25,081 nucleotides of DNA, taken from the NCBI RefSeq assembly GCF_000002865.3, contig NW_001865044.1, positions 1,096,955 to 1,122,035 of the forward strand. The letters run 5' to 3'. The DNA comes from Monosiga brevicollis MX1. Its lineage: Eukaryota > Opisthokonta > Choanoflagellata > Craspedida > Salpingoecidae. This document shows, in pieces, positions 22,928-25,081 of this stretch; within the stretch, counting starts at the first letter, position 1; each line of letters starts with the position of its first letter. The position numbers and the translations under genes are program-made. Under the pieces are notes generated by a model. The model saw nothing but the letters and a program-made list of their open reading frames with translations. It made no database searches and was not told the DNA's origin.

Positions 22928-24625
22928 TCACCCCGAGGAAGCACAATCTGGCGTGAGCATCCATACGTGGTCAAGCTGCCCACGAGCCTCAACATACCCT
23001 GTGGATCTGGCAGTGGCATCCAGTCCTCCAACGCGCGGGCTCTCCTCGTGAGGTGCGCTCAGCTGCAACAGGCGCTGGAGTTCACCATGCTGTTTCTTGA
23101 GCATGTCCTCACGCTCCCGCAAGGCCTGAAGCGTGTCGTGGGGACAAAACCTTGTGAACCAAGATAGATCAACCGCAAAACTCTCAACACGAGAGCATGA
23201 GCCAACGTGAGGTCTCGGTGACTCGGAGTTGCTATACAAACCTTATTTTCGCTAAAGAGCTGGACAAGTTGGCGCCGCAGCTGTTGGTTGGATTCACGAA
23301 CATTCTGTGAATGCTCATCGAGGCACTCAATCGCCTCCTGCGGTCCCGACATGATTGGCGACCACGATGCAGAAATGCAGGCGCATCAACAACATCAAAG
23401 CGGTTTAGGCAGGCCGTGAGAGAGAGGAACATGCCTGCATGCAGCAGAGGAGACGTCATTTGTGGCAAACAAACCTTGGCAGCTGCTTGCTCCAGCTTGA
23501 TGACTTCCTGGGTAGCATCGCGTTGAAAGCGGATCTTCTCGTGCAGCAAGTCCGCCTTAACCTGCTCAAGTTCAGACTCGTGTGCCTTTTGTAACCGATC
23601 AATCTCAGCTTCCAGTGCAGCAATCTCCTGCTCTTGGCTGCGTCGGTGCGACTGGAGGTTGACTGCGGTGAGCCTAAACGTTTCTCGTATCTGAACGCAG
23701 TTTCAGACAGAATGCCTTTTGGCCCAGGGCTTGAAAAGCTGAAAAGCCAAAATCTTTTCAAGCGCGCAAGCACCTACCGCCAGCTCGCTCATCTCCTCTA
23801 GTTGCTGGGTCACCTTGGCCAAATCTCGCTCGCGCTCAAGTATGGCATCTTGCAAGGCTATTATTCCAACCAAGAATAGAGACCCGGTACCCACAAATAC
23901 AAATACAAACACACAATGAGTGTGGCGATCAAGGGAAGGAGCACAGCTGAGTCAGTCATTGCTGTTGTGGTGGGAGTATGAAAAAAAAAAGTTTGCACAG
24001 TGGCACAGCCCGTACTCTTGGTGAGGTCGGCATAGTATTTGGATTTACGATCACGTTCGGCTTTGACCGTATCAATGGCCTGCTGGTTGCGGTCGGAGAT
24101 GCTCTGCACCTTGAGCTGCTGGCGCTCTGTCTTTTTGGACATGTAGGCCTCATACTCTGCTGCCTCCTCTTGCGAGCGCAGCAGCTCCTCACGCAGAGCC
24201 ATGTTCTGTATCCATGCAGTGCAGGGTCAACCATTAGGGTTCGCGTCGAAACGGACATGAGAGGATGTAAATTCGGCGGGGCGGAAGCCACCCACATGCG
24301 AGCGCGCTGTCTCGGCTTCATGGCGCGCAACCTCGAGCTCCCGCTCCACCGACTCCAGCTCCAGCCTAAAGTAATCCGAGCAAAGATCAAGGCTGAGCGA
24401 ACAAGACTCAAAGGGTTCCATACTGGGGCGGGGTTTTTGCGTCCAGGTGACCAACGGCCTGGGTGCAAGTCCAACAGTCGAGCCGTGGAAATGATCAAAA
24501 AGTTAGCAGGGAACGTGCCGAAGAGAAATTTCAGCCGCCGTCGGGCCGGCAACAGGTGCTGCCTTGGGAACTTTGGCGGCCGTGCTCTTCTTGCTGCCCT
24601 TTGTAGTCTTCTTCTTCTTGGCCAT
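22928..24625 (-). CDS. Coiled-coil protein resembling the DUF4515 (BBOF1/CCDC166/CCDC121) family
   Basis: Eight minus-strand exons give 310 residues with all phases closed: 24625-24515, 24458-24424, 24365-24296, 24205-24016, 23857-23778, 23627-23475, 23337-23242 and 23125-22928. The protein opens with a lysine-rich tail (MAKKKKTTKGSKKSTAAK) and is then nearly continuous coiled coil: ELESVERELEVARHEAETA, REELLRSQEEAAEYEAYMSK, LQDAILERERDLAKVTQQLE, EIAALEAEIDRLQKAHESEL and AIECLDEHSQNVRESNQQLR. The basic start, the EYEAYMSKKTE region and the ending xECLDEHSxxxRExNQQLRRxL followed by an ALRERED helix resemble, from memory, the DUF4515 family. That family includes the basal body orientation factor BBOF1, so a ciliary or basal body role is plausible. 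The first donor (GTTCCC) is weak and the tiny 35-base exon rests on phase alone. The last about 25 residues may be intron read-through. Confidence 0.7.
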
Positions 24626-24705
24626 GGTGACAAGTGCGAGATGGATAGTTGATCACCGAGCCTGAGCTCAATCAATGCTCTTACGCCGAAAAAAAAAAAG
24701 ATCTG

Positions 24706-24729
24706 GGTGTGTGTGTGTGTGTGTGTGTG
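24706..24729. repeat. (GT)12 microsatellite
   Basis: Perfect GT run, 24 bp, directly visible, about 80 bp upstream of the minus-strand start codon at 24625. Confidence 0.93.
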
Positions 24730-24839
24730 GTTGGCAACACACATTCATGAGCAAACAAGAAAATCGAAATCCTTGTTGAGCCGAATCTCTTCGGGAACTG
24801 TGTAGTCTCCCCGCAGACTCGTTTTCGCGAATTGCACTG

Positions 24840-25029
24840 TTCTCTCTCTGTCTCTGTCTCTGTCTCTGTCTCTGTCTCTGTCTCTGTCTCTGTCTCTGTC
24901 TCTGTCTCTGTCTCTGTCTCTGTCTCTGTCTCTGTCTCTGTCTCTGTCTCTGTCTCTGTCTCTGTCTCTGTCTCTGTCTCTGTCTCTGTCTCTGTCTCTG
25001 TCTCTGTCTCTGTCTCTGTCTCTGTCTCT

Positions 25030-25080
<51 letters not shown>
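24840..25080. repeat. (TCTCTG)n hexamer array passing into (CT)n
   Basis: TCTCTG repeats run from about 24840 to 25027 almost without interruption (about 30 units). A short irregular join (TCTCTTCTCTG) leads into pure CT to the window edge. The tract may continue beyond the window. Confidence 0.95.

Positions 25081-25081
<1 letters not shown>

Larger units (their letters stand above)
24626..25081. promoter_or_regulatory. Upstream region of the DUF4515-like gene, mostly repeats
   Basis: This is upstream of a minus-strand gene, so its promoter should lie here. There is an A-run at 24689-24699, a (GT)12 tract at 24706-24729, about 110 bp of unique sequence, then a hexamer array. Open frames in the array are repeat artefacts. 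Confidence 0.5.

Noticed and set aside
24668-25081. 137-codon minus-strand frame rich in Arg and Gln
   Set aside because: Translation of the TCTCTG hexamer array; pure repeat artefact.

Overview
The window looks like nuclear DNA of a GC-rich, gene-dense, intron-rich unicellular eukaryote. Genes lie 0.4 to 2 kb apart on alternating strands, introns are short (about 75 to 290 bp) GT-AG introns, and simple-sequence tracts fill intergenic DNA and introns. The gene mix is metazoan-like: a CaM kinase kinase, a Gal-3-O-sulfotransferase, a Pol mu/TdT-type polymerase, a STEEP1 homologue and a DUF4515-like coiled coil. Together these suggest a choanoflagellate (Monosiga-like). That is inference from content and architecture, with no database search. 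There is a 50-N assembly gap at 10072-10121.

Layout, left to right: a possible 3' end of an upstream gene (about 3-110, weak); a three-finger C2H2 zinc-finger protein (+, 1233-2739, 4 exons); a STEEP1/CXorf56 homologue (-, 3831-5199, about 7 exons); a divergent intergenic region with a perfect 140-bp (GA)n tract; an orphan coiled-coil protein (+, 5748-7776, 8 exons); a gene-poor stretch with a stable hairpin and one weak minus-strand reading frame (8483-8914); about 2.3 kb of repeat-rich leader DNA with the gap; a CaMKK-type kinase (+, 11197-14265, 2 exons); a type II membrane Gal-3-O-sulfotransferase (-, 15180-18177) whose long last exon carries a second, degenerate sulfotransferase domain; a divergent promoter region; a BRCT-containing family X DNA polymerase of Pol mu/TdT type (+, 18635-20509, 2 exons); a 3' region with a 16-bp-stem hairpin and a (CT)n tract; mitochondrial acyl carrier protein (+, 21420-22435, 5 exons); a DUF4515-like coiled-coil protein (-, 22928-24625, 8 exons); and repeat DNA to the window end.

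The genes do not form one pathway. They cover transcription, Ca2+ signalling, Golgi sulfation, end-joining repair, mitochondrial fatty acid synthesis and complex I, ER-exit/innate-immunity-linked trafficking, and probably cilium or basal body. Exon models were built by hand from splice motifs, reading phase and remembered family motifs. Where every intron phase closes (zinc finger, orphan coiled coil, CaMKK, Pol X, ACP, DUF4515-like) the models are firm. STEEP1 and the sulfotransferase each have one or two unresolved exon borders.

The observation most worth following is the tandem sulfotransferase: an apparently intact PAPS-binding domain fused to a second copy that keeps the fold landmarks but has lost both PAPS-binding motifs.
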